From contig JAPOXK010000010.1 in assembly GCA_026707145.1 (NCBI GenBank), positions 1 through 64,000 on the forward strand: a stretch of 64,000 bases of DNA, in the 5' to 3' direction. This document shows positions 52,551-61,189 of the stretch, in pieces. The notes beneath the pieces are model-generated. The model worked only from the letters and a program-made list of their open reading frames with translations, had not been told where the DNA came from and made no database searches. Position 1 is the first letter of the stretch. Every line of letters begins with the position of its first letter. This DNA is from Chloroflexota bacterium (GTDB lineage Bacteria > Chloroflexota > Dehalococcoidia > Bin125). Both the position numbers and the translations under genes were made by a program.

Positions 52551-53140
52551 GGTGCGCTCTCGTCTTGACCTGGAGGTGGGTCACCCAGCACGAGGCGATA
52601 GGTTTCCAGGACTGCATCACCGTAGCGACGCGTGTCGCGGCGTGCCAGCGTTCCAAGCGCCTCGGGTGCGGGGCGGCTCCGGGGATGGCGCCAGAGAACG
52701 AGAGCAGTCGGGGCGAGGATGCCCATGTGGACGACCGCTTCGGCGACTGCCGTGGCATCTTCTCGGTATGGCGGGTCCACAAAGCACAGGCCGTAGGGCC
52801 CGTGTAATCGCCGGATGGCCCGCTCGGCTGGGAGACAGAGGACGCGGGCCCCGGCGGAGATCTCTAGCGTGGCAAGGTTGCGACGGATGACGTCGCAGGC
52901 GGCGCGATCGCGCTCGACGAAGTCGACGCCGGGGGCACCATGGCTGAGCGCTTCGATGCCGAGGAAGCCGGCACCGGCGTAGAGGTCGAGAACTGGTGCG
53001 TCCAGGCAACTGCGCACGTCAAGACGGTTGAAGATGGAGTCGCGAAGCCGGGCAGTGGTGGGACGGGTACCCGTGGCGGGGGCGAAGAGGCGTCGCCCCT
53101 TGAGCCGTCCGCCGGTGACGCGAGGTGGAGAGAACGCCAG
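52547..53140 (-). CDS. rsmD: 16S rRNA (guanine-966-N2) methyltransferase, apparent CTG start
   Basis: About 197 residues. Motif I is VLDLYAGAGFLGIEAL and the catalytic motif is DPPY near residue 128. The family's conserved N-terminus is encoded (RVTGGRLKGRRLFAP, TRPTTARLRDSIF), but the frame contains no ATG, GTG or TTG between it and an in-frame TAG at 53150-53152. The only good candidate is CTG at 53140, six bases after AGGAG; the next GTG (53017) would remove the N-terminal motif. The TAG is the stop of the preceding gene in the same frame, so reinitiation, readthrough or a sequencing error must be considered. Confidence 0.85.
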   Translation of the reverse strand: MAFSPPRVTGGRLKGRRLFAPATGTRPTTARLRDSIFNRLDVRSCLDAPVLDLYAGAGFLGIEALSHGAPGVDFVERDRAACDVIRRNLATLEISAGARVLCLPAERAIRRLHGPYGLCFVDPPYREDATAVAEAVVHMGILAPTALVLWRHPRSRPAPEALGTLARRDTRRYGDAVLETYRLVLGDPPPGQDESAP

Positions 53141-53149
53141 GGGGTACTC

Positions 53150-54880
53150 CTAGGGCTCAACTGTGACGGCGAGCGCGCGGCCCACGCGGACATCGCCGTC
53201 GCTGAGGATGAGCCGTGCTTCGTACTGACCGGGAATGGCTGGACTCTCCCAGACGACCCAGCCTTCCCTGCCGGAGCCGCTGAGCTCACCTGCGTCGACC
53301 TCCCAGATTGGGACGAAGAGTTGATCATTCGGGAGAGTGGGGCTGACAGTGCCCTGCTCCAGGAATTCGATGACGGGCTCCCATACGCTGGCAGCGCCGT
53401 CCGTGGCCGAGACATCCTCGATGGCGAGGCCGCCGAGTTCGAACTCACTGATCGCTTGGAGCTTGAAGGCGATACTGAAGCGGTTCTCGATCCAGACCGT
53501 GACCGGGTCTTCGGTCTGTCCGGCCGCGACAAACGAGACCATGCGCGCGAATCGGTCCCAGAAAAGTCCGCTGGCGCCTGCGTCTTGGAAGATGTTGTCG
53601 CCGACCAACGTGACGCGCTGGCCGGAGCGGATCGGTCCAGCCTCCCGCACACTGATCTGGGCAGCGAGTCCGAGCGCCTCGCGTTGCGTGAGTAGGCGAA
53701 AGCCTTGCAGGCTCTTCTCAACGCTATGCGATGAGAGGGAGAGGAGGAGCTTCTCGGCGGGAATGCGGTCCAGCACCCAAGGCAGGGCGACTTGGATGCT
53801 GTCCAGCCAGATCGATGGGTCGCGAGGGGCGACGAGCTTGACGAGGTCTGCGGCAGCGCCGAGGGCGGTGATGTTATAGGCGCCCTCGTTGATCCCTGAG
53901 GCGTCGCGGCGAGGCAGGGGGACGGCGATGGTAAGGCCACGGCCGTCGCGACGGAGTTCGTCCGCGAGCGTGGTGACGAATTCCGTGAAGGCATCCCGGA
54001 GAGCCGGACTGATGACTTGGTAGTCGATGTCGACGCCATCGTAGCGGCCCGTCTGCACCATCAGCAGGATATTGTTGATGTGTTGTCGTCGCAGTTGGGT
54101 CGAGGCGATGACTTGATTGACGATGTCGGCCTCGGGCTCGCCGGCGAACACAACGGGGTAGACGGGTTGGGTAAGGTCCGGCGGGATCGCTTCAACACGT
54201 CCGAGGAGGGAGGCGTCCTCGCCCGGGGTGAAGCCGACCGGGTTGATGATGGTGAGGTTATTGGTGGCGACGGACGAGATCTCCGCGCCGGCCGGGAGGC
54301 GGCCGGTGACCGTGTTGCGGAACTGCAGGCGGCGCAGGATAGCGATGTTCGGGGGGGCGACTTCCAGAGCGATGCGGGCACTGGCGCCGTCGTCGGTAAG
54401 GATCGCGGAAGTGAGACGCTCCCATGCGCCGCCCTGGAACGTGTAGGCGCCGAGGTTGCGCTGGTCTTGGGTCGGTTGGATGAGACGGAGGGTGAAGGCG
54501 TAGGGGCCCGGGAGCCGCGTGGGGACTCGCACGGTGTAGAGGAAGCTGGCGGGCGTGAGGAAATCCGGAAGATCGGGCATCTGGTCGACGGTGGCGACCT
54601 CGACATCTGAGGCGGGCATCACGATGCCGGTGGCCGTTGCTGAGGCCGGATCGGATTCCTCATCGCTGTCGAGCAAGGCGATGGGAGGAACGAAGAGAAT
54701 GACGATCAGCGCGGCGATCGCGACGGTGGCGCTGAGGACGAGGAGGACAAGGAAGATCCCGCTGCGGTCCTTCGAACGCTGCGGGGCTCGCTCCTCAGGT
54801 TCGGGAGGGTCGTAGTGCCGCGCCGCGCCGGCGCTGATCCGGCGCGGCTGCCGTGGGCGGAAGGGGCTGTCTTCAGTCAT
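53150..54880 (-). CDS. GH18-like (chitinase-fold) membrane-anchored protein, probably inactive
   Basis: A 576-residue protein. The N-terminus is Pro/Arg-rich and cytosolic, with one membrane helix at about 42-65 and the rest outside. The central domain resembles GH18 enzymes, including YDGVDIDYQ at 281-288. The catalytic Glu of DxxDxDxE is Gln288, so hydrolysis is unlikely. Glycan binding is a better guess. The C-terminal 50 residues resemble a bacterial Ig-like fold (VVWESPAIPGQYEARLIL). It ends 9 bases before the rsmD CTG, in the same frame. Confidence 0.8.
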   Translation of the reverse strand: MTEDSPFRPRQPRRISAGAARHYDPPEPEERAPQRSKDRSGIFLVLLVLSATVAIAALIVILFVPPIALLDSDEESDPASATATGIVMPASDVEVATVDQMPDLPDFLTPASFLYTVRVPTRLPGPYAFTLRLIQPTQDQRNLGAYTFQGGAWERLTSAILTDDGASARIALEVAPPNIAILRRLQFRNTVTGRLPAGAEISSVATNNLTIINPVGFTPGEDASLLGRVEAIPPDLTQPVYPVVFAGEPEADIVNQVIASTQLRRQHINNILLMVQTGRYDGVDIDYQVISPALRDAFTEFVTTLADELRRDGRGLTIAVPLPRRDASGINEGAYNITALGAAADLVKLVAPRDPSIWLDSIQVALPWVLDRIPAEKLLLSLSSHSVEKSLQGFRLLTQREALGLAAQISVREAGPIRSGQRVTLVGDNIFQDAGASGLFWDRFARMVSFVAAGQTEDPVTVWIENRFSIAFKLQAISEFELGGLAIEDVSATDGAASVWEPVIEFLEQGTVSPTLPNDQLFVPIWEVDAGELSGSGREGWVVWESPAIPGQYEARLILSDGDVRVGRALAVTVEP

Positions 54881-55083
54881 GGCTTAGTCACGCGTGCCAG
54901 GGTTGCTGACGACGCCTGCATCGGCAAGAAGATCGCTTTGCGGAAGGGATCGCCGATCGTGATGACAGACTGGCTCGACCAGGAAACGTCCGGCGCGCCG
55001 GCGCGGCGGGATCGGTCAGTGATGCTGCTTGGGATGCCGACGCCGGTCGCCGCGAGGATGCTGTAAGGCACGGAGTTCTTCAA
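54877..55083 (-). CDS. Hypothetical small protein, doubtful
   Basis: A 68-residue frame with a TTG start (or GTG 55071) whose stop overlaps the GH18-like gene by 4 bases (ATGA). No family was recognised and no clear ribosome-binding site was seen. The overlap arrangement is the only support. The upstream 250 bases to greA contain the greA promoter region instead. Confidence 0.25.
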   Translation of the reverse strand: MKNSVPYSILAATGVGIPSSITDRSRRAGAPDVSWSSQSVITIGDPFRKAIFLPMQASSATLARVTKP

Positions 55084-55218
55084 GGGGTCGCCGGGTTGTG
55101 TGCTCCGGGGCGCGGAAACACTCCAGTCCCGCCCCTACCACACGCCAGTCTATCACTGGCACGGGCTCTCGCCGCGTGGTGAGGGGGCGCCATATTTTCG
55201 TGCGATCGAGGCGGCGAC

Positions 55219-55262
55219 TATAATATTTAGGTCGGCAGCAAAATGTTGGGGTCGGCAGCAAC
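55219..55262 (+). promoter_or_regulatory. greA promoter -10 and 12-bp direct repeats
   Basis: A perfect TATAAT lies at 55219-55224; the -35 region (TTTTCG, 55195-55200) is weak. Just downstream, GGTCGGCAGCAA occurs twice (55230-55241 and 55250-55261) with a period of 20 bases, two helical turns. This places both copies on the same DNA face at the start of the transcript. A regulator site is possible but unproven. Confidence 0.5.
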
Positions 55263-55340
55263 TGACCGTTCGTGGCCGGAGCGCAGAGTCCAGAATGGCT
55301 CTGTTCCGGCCGCCGGGCGTTCAAGAATGGAGTGCGCGAG

Positions 55341-55817
55341 ATGGCGGCCCAGAAGCCCGTCCCTATCACTCGACAAGGGCTGGCGCGGCTGCAGGAGGAG
55401 TTGGACGAGCTTGTCACCGTGAAACGTGTGGCGACTGCGGAGCGCATCCATCAGATCCGAGAGTTGGCGCCGACGACGCAAGGAGACGGTGAGTTCGAGG
55501 AGGCCAAGAACGCGCAGGCCTTCATTGAGGGCCGGATCTTGACGATCGAGAAGATCCTGGCGAACGCGGAAGTGATCGATGAGAGCCAAGCGCACGACGC
55601 GAGCGCGGTGCACTTGGGAGCGACGGTGGAGGTGACGGTGGCGGGGACGGTACAGCAATTCACGATCGTGGGGATGGCGGAAGTCGACCCGGCACATGGG
55701 TTCGTGAGTGACGAATCGCCGGTGGGCCGGGCGCTGCTGGGGCATAAGATCGGCGAGACCGTTGAGGCGGATGCTCCAGCCGGCAAGATCAAGATCAAGA
55801 TCGAGAAGATCCACTAG
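55341..55817 (+). CDS. greA: Transcription elongation factor GreA, variant tip
   Basis: A 158-residue Gre factor at the usual place upstream of lysS. The C-terminal FKBP-like domain is typical (SPVGRALLGHKIGETVEADAPAG). At the coiled-coil tip, however, the expected GDLKENAEY-type sequence reads TTQGDGEFEE. By alignment from EGRI, the residues equal to E. coli Asp41 and Glu44 are Thr and Gly, although an Asp and Glu stand nearby. Its RNA-cleavage activity may therefore be reduced or shifted. Confidence 0.92.
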   Translation: MAAQKPVPITRQGLARLQEELDELVTVKRVATAERIHQIRELAPTTQGDGEFEEAKNAQAFIEGRILTIEKILANAEVIDESQAHDASAVHLGATVEVTVAGTVQQFTIVGMAEVDPAHGFVSDESPVGRALLGHKIGETVEADAPAGKIKIKIEKIH

Positions 55818-55956
55818 CGCAGGCTCTCTGCACGCGCACGTTGCCCTTGAAGTCCTTGAGCCCACCGAGAAGACACCGAGAGCGTCTGCAGTCGGTCGGC
55901 TCTACCATGCCTGCAAGGGTGTCGGCGATGATCTGGGGGCAGAGGATCCAGCTCGG

Positions 55957-57459
55957 ATGACCGAGGAACTCAGCGAGCGGCAGCGCGAACTCCACCAGCA
56001 GCGAAGGCAGAAGGCCGAGTCGCTCCGGGCGGCGGGCAGCGATCCCTATCCGGCACGGACTTCGCGCACGCACACGCTTGCGCAAGCGAAAGCGGAGTTC
56101 GTCGCCTTTGAGGAGGCGGCGAGTGGTGCAGCGCCTTCGGTGGTGGTGGCCGGCCGGGTAACGGCGCTGCGGAACCTCGGGAAGATCGCTTTCCTTGACC
56201 TACGGGATGGCAGCGGCGAGCTGCAACTGCATTGCGGCCGAGACGCGGTGACGCATGAGGGGGAGTCGGCAGGGTGGGGGCTGCTGGAGTCGCTGGACTT
56301 AGGGGATTTTGTGGAGGCCTGGGGGTCGATGATGCGGACGCGGCGGGGCGAGGTGTCCGTGGATGTGGAGGGATGGCGCCTGCTGGCGAAAGCGTTGCGC
56401 TCACCTCCAGAGAAATTCCATGGATTGCGGGACGTGGAGGCGCGGTACCGCCAACGCTACTTGGACATCCAGAGCAATCCGGGGTCGCGGGGGGTGTTCG
56501 AGGTCCGGTCGCGCGTGATTGCAGCATTGCGGCGTTGGATGGACGAACGGGGATTTCTGGAAGTGGAGACGCCGGTGCTGCAGCCGGAGGCGGGGGGAGC
56601 GGCGGCACGCCCGTTCCGGACACACTTCAATGCGCTCGAGGAAACGCGCTACTTGCGCATTGCCTTGGAACTGCACTTGAAGCGGTTGATCGTGGGTGGG
56701 TTCGACAAGGTGTACGAGATCGGGCGGATCTTCCGGAACGAAGGCGTGTCGACTCGTCACAATCCTGAGTTCACCATGATGGAGTCCTACGAGGCGTATA
56801 CGGATTACTTGGGTGTGGCGGCGATGGTGGAGGAGCTCGTGGCCTATCTGGCGGAGACGGCGACGGGATCGACGCGTGTCCCGTGGGGCGATGCGACGAT
56901 CGAGTTGGCGCCGCCGTGGCGGCGCCTGACCGTGGCGGAAGCGGTGCGGGATTATGCGGGGATCGAGTTGGAGCAGTACCGTGATGAGACGGCTCTGCGC
57001 ACGTGGCTGCGCGATCAGGGGATTGCGGTGCCGGAACAGAAGGGCTGGGCCAAGCTGTTCGATACGCTGCTGAGCGAGCGCGTGGAGCCGGAGTTCGTGC
57101 AACCGACGTTCCTTCTCGACTGGCCGGTGGAGACCACGCCACTCGCGAAACGAGTGGCGGGTGACGCCTCGCTAGTGGAGCGGTTCGAAGCGTTCGTGGC
57201 GGGGTGGGAGATCGCGAATGCGTACAGCGAGCTGAACGACCCGGACGACCAACGGTGCCGCTTTGAGGAGCAGCAAGCATTGCGACGGGCGGGAGATGAG
57301 GAGGCGGAGCTGATGGACGAGGACTTTCTCGTGGCGCTGGAGTACGGGATGCCACCGACGGGGGGATTGGGTATGGGGATCGACCGGCTGGTGATGGTGC
57401 TGACGAACTCGCAATCGATCCGGGACGTGATCCTGTTCCCGCAGATGCGCCGTGCTTGA
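55957..57459 (+). CDS. lysS: Lysyl-tRNA synthetase (class II)
   Basis: A 500-residue class II synthetase. It has the N-terminal OB-fold anticodon-binding domain (about 60-150). Motif 2 is near the EIGRIFRNEGVSTRHNPEFT sequence, and motif 3 is GGLGMGIDRLVMVLTNS at the C-terminus. The ATG at 55957 gives a normal start; the frame is open earlier but overlaps greA. It is 139 bases downstream of greA, the usual greA-lysS arrangement. Confidence 0.97.
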   Translation: MTEELSERQRELHQQRRQKAESLRAAGSDPYPARTSRTHTLAQAKAEFVAFEEAASGAAPSVVVAGRVTALRNLGKIAFLDLRDGSGELQLHCGRDAVTHEGESAGWGLLESLDLGDFVEAWGSMMRTRRGEVSVDVEGWRLLAKALRSPPEKFHGLRDVEARYRQRYLDIQSNPGSRGVFEVRSRVIAALRRWMDERGFLEVETPVLQPEAGGAAARPFRTHFNALEETRYLRIALELHLKRLIVGGFDKVYEIGRIFRNEGVSTRHNPEFTMMESYEAYTDYLGVAAMVEELVAYLAETATGSTRVPWGDATIELAPPWRRLTVAEAVRDYAGIELEQYRDETALRTWLRDQGIAVPEQKGWAKLFDTLLSERVEPEFVQPTFLLDWPVETTPLAKRVAGDASLVERFEAFVAGWEIANAYSELNDPDDQRCRFEEQQALRRAGDEEAELMDEDFLVALEYGMPPTGGLGMGIDRLVMVLTNSQSIRDVILFPQMRRA

Positions 57460-57480
57460 TCGTGTTAGCAGTGTCGGCAG

Positions 57481-57996
57481 ATGCAGCGTCACTTTACGGT
57501 GACGGCATTCGTCTCGGCGGAGGGGGCGACGCTGCTGCACTGGCACGCGAAGAACCGAATGTGGTTGCCGCCCGGGGGGCATATTGAACCCGATGAAGAT
57601 CCGCTGGAGGCGGCCTTGCGGGAGACAATGGAGGAGACGGGGATCGCGGTGACGGTGCTGCCGATATCCGAGCCGTTCGGCTTTGCCTCGCCGAGACAGC
57701 TGCCAGCGCCTGTGACGATCATGGTGGAATCGATTCCCGCGTCGGCGAGTGAACCGGCGCATGAGCATCTGGATCTGATCTACTTCACGCGACCCCAGAG
57801 CGAAGGGCGTCCGGAGATGGACGAGACGGACCCATCGGATCAATGGCGCTGGGTCGATGCGGCGGCGCTGCGGGCGGACGCAGCACTGCCGCTGTCGGAG
57901 GGAGGGCTGCGGGACGGTGATCGCCGGGCGCGCGTCTCGCAGGATGTCCGTGTTCTGGGGCTGGCGGCGATCGAGCGGGCGGCGGGGGGGCGGTAG
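57481..57996 (+). CDS. NUDIX hydrolase
   Basis: A 171-residue protein with a full Nudix box, GGHIEPDEDPLEAALRETME followed by ETGI, which matches Gx5Ex7REUxEExGU. It hydrolyses a nucleoside diphosphate linked to another group; substrate unknown. The sequence before the box (MWLPPG) is typical. It is 21 bases after lysS and ends 19 bases before serS, so it is likely in the same transcript. Confidence 0.9.
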   Translation: MQRHFTVTAFVSAEGATLLHWHAKNRMWLPPGGHIEPDEDPLEAALRETMEETGIAVTVLPISEPFGFASPRQLPAPVTIMVESIPASASEPAHEHLDLIYFTRPQSEGRPEMDETDPSDQWRWVDAAALRADAALPLSEGGLRDGDRRARVSQDVRVLGLAAIERAAGGR

Positions 57997-58015
57997 CCAT
58001 GGAGAGCCGGTAGTC

Positions 58016-59281
58016 ATGCTGGCGATGCAGTTCATCCGTGAGCATCCGGACGCGGTCCGGCGATCGCTGGCGTTACGGCATGTGGAAGCGCCGTTGGAGG
58101 AGGCTCTGTCGCTGGACGAAGATCGGCGGCGGCTGCTGCGAGAAGTGGAGGCGCTCAAGGCTGATCGCAACGAGGCCGGGAGGGCGATCGGAAAGGCGCG
58201 GGACGGCGCCACGCGGGAGCAGTTGATCGCTGCGCAACGGGAGGTCGCGGGTCGCATCGACGCGTTGGATGTCGAGCTGCGGGAGGTGGATCGGCGGCTG
58301 TGTGATGCCTTATCGGCGATCCCGAACGTGGTGGATTCGTTGGTGCCGGAGGGTGCGGGCGAGGAAGACAACGTCGTGATGCGCGAGGAGGGAGAACGAC
58401 GGGTGTTCGACTTCGAGCCGAAGCCGCACTGGGATATAGGGGAGGCGTTGGGGATCATCGAATTCGAGGCGGCGGCGGCGATAGCGGGGACGCGGATGTA
58501 CGTACTGAAGGGGAAGGGCGCGCAACTCCAGCGGGCCCTGGTGGGTTACTTCTTGGATACCCACGCTTCGAACGGCTACACGGAGGTGTATCTGCCGGCG
58601 ATCGTGCGTGAGAAGTCGATGTGGGCGTCGGGGCAGCTACCGAAGTTTCGCGACAACCTCTACCACGATGCGGAAGAGGATTACTGGCTCATCCCGACGG
58701 CCGAGGTGCCGCTGACGAATCTGCACCGGGATACGGTATTGGACGAGGGGGATCTCCCGCTGCGCTACGTCGCGCATACCCCTTGCTTCCGCCGCGAGAA
58801 AATGAGTGCGGGGCGGGACGTGCGGGGTATCAAGCGCGTGCACCAGTTCGAGAAAGTGGAGATCTATCAGTTCACGACGCCCGAACAATCCACTGCGGCG
58901 CACCAGGAGATGCTTGCGGCGGCCGAGCTGCTGCTACAGGAGTTGGGGTTGGCCTACCGGGTCGTACAGCTCAGCAGCGGCGACTTGGGGTTCAGTGCCA
59001 CGGCGAGCTATGACCTAGAGGTATGGTCGCCCGGCGTGAGGGAATGGGTGGAGGTCAGCAGCATCTCCAACTGCGCCGCGTTCCAAGCGCGCCGCGCCAA
59101 TGTGCGGGTGCGTGGTTTGAAGCGGAAACCGGAGTTCGTGCACACGCTGAACGGCAGCGGCCTGCCGACAGGCCGTGTGCTGGCGGCGATCTTAGAAACC
59201 TATCAGAGATCCGATGGTGGCGTGGCGGTGCCGGAGGTGCTCCAGCATCGCATGGGCCGCCTGATGCAAGTGACGCCTTAG
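58016..59281 (+). CDS. serS: Seryl-tRNA synthetase
   Basis: A 421-residue class II synthetase. The N-terminal arm is a long coiled coil (about 25-100), used to bind the long variable arm of tRNA-Ser. Catalytic motifs include PCFRREKMSAGRDVRGIKRV (motif 2) and the C-terminal GSGLPTGRVLAAILETYQ (motif 3). The ATG at 58016 was chosen because upstream codons overlap the nudix gene. Confidence 0.97.
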   Translation: MLAMQFIREHPDAVRRSLALRHVEAPLEEALSLDEDRRRLLREVEALKADRNEAGRAIGKARDGATREQLIAAQREVAGRIDALDVELREVDRRLCDALSAIPNVVDSLVPEGAGEEDNVVMREEGERRVFDFEPKPHWDIGEALGIIEFEAAAAIAGTRMYVLKGKGAQLQRALVGYFLDTHASNGYTEVYLPAIVREKSMWASGQLPKFRDNLYHDAEEDYWLIPTAEVPLTNLHRDTVLDEGDLPLRYVAHTPCFRREKMSAGRDVRGIKRVHQFEKVEIYQFTTPEQSTAAHQEMLAAAELLLQELGLAYRVVQLSSGDLGFSATASYDLEVWSPGVREWVEVSSISNCAAFQARRANVRVRGLKRKPEFVHTLNGSGLPTGRVLAAILETYQRSDGGVAVPEVLQHRMGRLMQVTP

Positions 59282-59439
59282 CGGCGCGACGCTACCGCTG
59301 GAGCGACGGTGGGGGCTTGTCTGAGGGCTCGGTGACGAAGAGAGGCAAGCGGCTGGGCGGCGGCATGACAAGCACGCTTACCCCAGAGGGGCCGCACCCT
59401 AGTGGCTGCGCCGATGCGCGTCGGCGGCGATTGAAGTGG

Positions 59440-59970
59440 CTAAGCGGGCACGTTGACGGGTGCGGCCTCGCGCCAGCCGGGGATCTCGAGGCCGTAAAAG
59501 TAGCCGAGGATCATGATCGCAAGGCCTTGTTTGGTCTTACCGATGCCTGGGACGGTACCGATGCGTTTCAAGACTGCGGTGGCGTCCGGCTGGTCTCGCC
59601 AGATATTGTCGGCCTTGCCTCCGTAATCCTCGGCGATGACGGTGCATGCTTGCTGAACACGGCGGCCCATGCTTTTCGGGAAGCGATGGACGGCGGGTTT
59701 CTCCGACATGACTTGGAGGAATTCTTCCTCGGGCATCGCCGCGATGCGTTTGGGGTTGAGGTGCCCGAGGCGGCGCTTAAGCAGGTACGGGCCCATCCAA
59801 GCTCTGGCCATCGGGATCTGCTGATCTAGCACTAGGCCGATCAGAAAGGCGTTGGCGCTGCGACCGAGAAGCTTGTTGGCGGCGCGGCTGTCTGTGAAGG
59901 GAGGGACGGGCGTGCCGTCGGCCTCGAAGGCGGGCTTGAAGTCACGGCAGAGGGCCGCCGGATCTCCCAT
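59440..59970 (-). CDS. HhH-GPD-type base excision repair protein
   Basis: A 176-residue DNA-glycosylase-like protein. The helix-hairpin-helix is in GTVPGIGKTKQGLAIMIL near residue 150. The catalytic Asp/Lys of endonuclease III and the FeS cluster Cys motif are not seen, so it may be a short non-FeS glycosylase-like protein. ATG 59970 follows AAAGGAGC. The 158 bases between it and serS hold nothing recognised. Confidence 0.75.
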   Translation of the reverse strand: MGDPAALCRDFKPAFEADGTPVPPFTDSRAANKLLGRSANAFLIGLVLDQQIPMARAWMGPYLLKRRLGHLNPKRIAAMPEEEFLQVMSEKPAVHRFPKSMGRRVQQACTVIAEDYGGKADNIWRDQPDATAVLKRIGTVPGIGKTKQGLAIMILGYFYGLEIPGWREAAPVNVPA

Positions 59971-60134
59971 GGCATAGTGCTCCTTTCGGAAGCGGTTTTG
60001 CGACTGGACGATTGTAACGGAGCGTGCTGCGACTCCGGTTCTGTCAGCGAGGGCAACGCTGGATAGGTCGGCTGCGCGTGGCGGCGGGCGAATCGCGGAG
60101 GCGCGAAACTGCACCCTTCTCGCGCGCTAGGGGG

Positions 60135-61169
60135 CTAAGACACCGGCATCCATTCGCCTCCGGCCTGAATCTCTTTGGCCTTGGGAATGATCTCTTCTCC
60201 AACTTGCTGGGCCCGCTCGAAGAACTCGTCGACGGTACCGCTCGGGCAATCCTGGAAGAAGACCATCAGCGAGTAGCCGGCCTCGGCGAAAGCCGCGAGG
60301 TCCTCAAGAATCATCTCCGGTGTGCCCGAGCAGTTCGGGCGTCTCTTCCCCGTCGAGAGCCAGGGATCGTCCGGCGCGGTGATGCGGCAGGATGAGAGCG
60401 CGATCAGCTGGAACTGTGAAAGGTCTTTGCCCACGCGATCGGCCTCGTGGCGAATCTCGTCGAGGAAGTGATCGAGGTCGTGGGGCCCGACCTGGGGATT
60501 GGAGAAGATGGGGTAGAAGCCGTCGCAGAGACGGGCGGCGCGGCGGGCGCCGGCCCGGGACTGGCCGCCGAAGATCAGGGGCGGGTAGGGCTTCTGGACG
60601 GGCTTGGGATCCATGGAGAGGTTGGCGAAGTCGTAGAACTCTCCGTGGAACTCGACGATCTCTTCCGTCCAGCAGCGCTTGTAGATCTCGATGCACTCAT
60701 CGGTCTGATCGCCGCGGCGCTCGTAGTCGAGGCCCAACGCTTCGAACTCCTCAAGCGCCCAGCCGGCGCCGACGCCGGCAATCACGCGCCCGTTGGAGAG
60801 CCAGTCGACGGTCGCGAACTGCCGGGCGTCGTGGAGGGGTGGACGGTAGGGCGAGATCAGGACGGAAGTGGCGAGCTTGACCCGCTCGGTGGCGACGGCG
60901 ACGCCCGCCATGGTGGCGAGGGCGTCGTACATGGAGGGGCTGACGGGATAGTGCCGCCGGCCAGTTTCCGGGTTGACGATGTTCACGTTAGTGGTCTGGC
61001 GCGGGAGGGTCACGTGGTCGGGGAACCACAGGGAATGGAAGCCCTGCCGCTCCGCAAGCTGGGCGAACGCGACCGGCTTCTGGTCCTGCGGCTCCGCGCG
61101 CTCCAGCCAGAACTCGTTTTCGTTGCGCATGAAGACCCCGTGGGTGGGCATGTAACTGCCGATCTGCAT
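60135..61169 (-). CDS. Luciferase-like (F420/FMN) oxidoreductase, copy 1
   Basis: A 344-residue TIM-barrel protein of the bacterial luciferase-like monooxygenase family. Typical blocks are GFHSLWFPDHV, ATSVLISPYRPP and WLSNGRVIAGVGAGWALEEFEALG. Its N-terminus begins with the family MQIG start. In this lineage such proteins use F420 or reduced FMN in oxidation of organic compounds. Substrate unknown. It starts upstream of the second family member, on the same strand. Confidence 0.88.
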   Translation of the reverse strand: MQIGSYMPTHGVFMRNENEFWLERAEPQDQKPVAFAQLAERQGFHSLWFPDHVTLPRQTTNVNIVNPETGRRHYPVSPSMYDALATMAGVAVATERVKLATSVLISPYRPPLHDARQFATVDWLSNGRVIAGVGAGWALEEFEALGLDYERRGDQTDECIEIYKRCWTEEIVEFHGEFYDFANLSMDPKPVQKPYPPLIFGGQSRAGARRAARLCDGFYPIFSNPQVGPHDLDHFLDEIRHEADRVGKDLSQFQLIALSSCRITAPDDPWLSTGKRRPNCSGTPEMILEDLAAFAEAGYSLMVFFQDCPSGTVDEFFERAQQVGEEIIPKAKEIQAGGEWMPVS

Positions 61170-61189
61170 CGCCTGTTCCTTTCCGCTGA

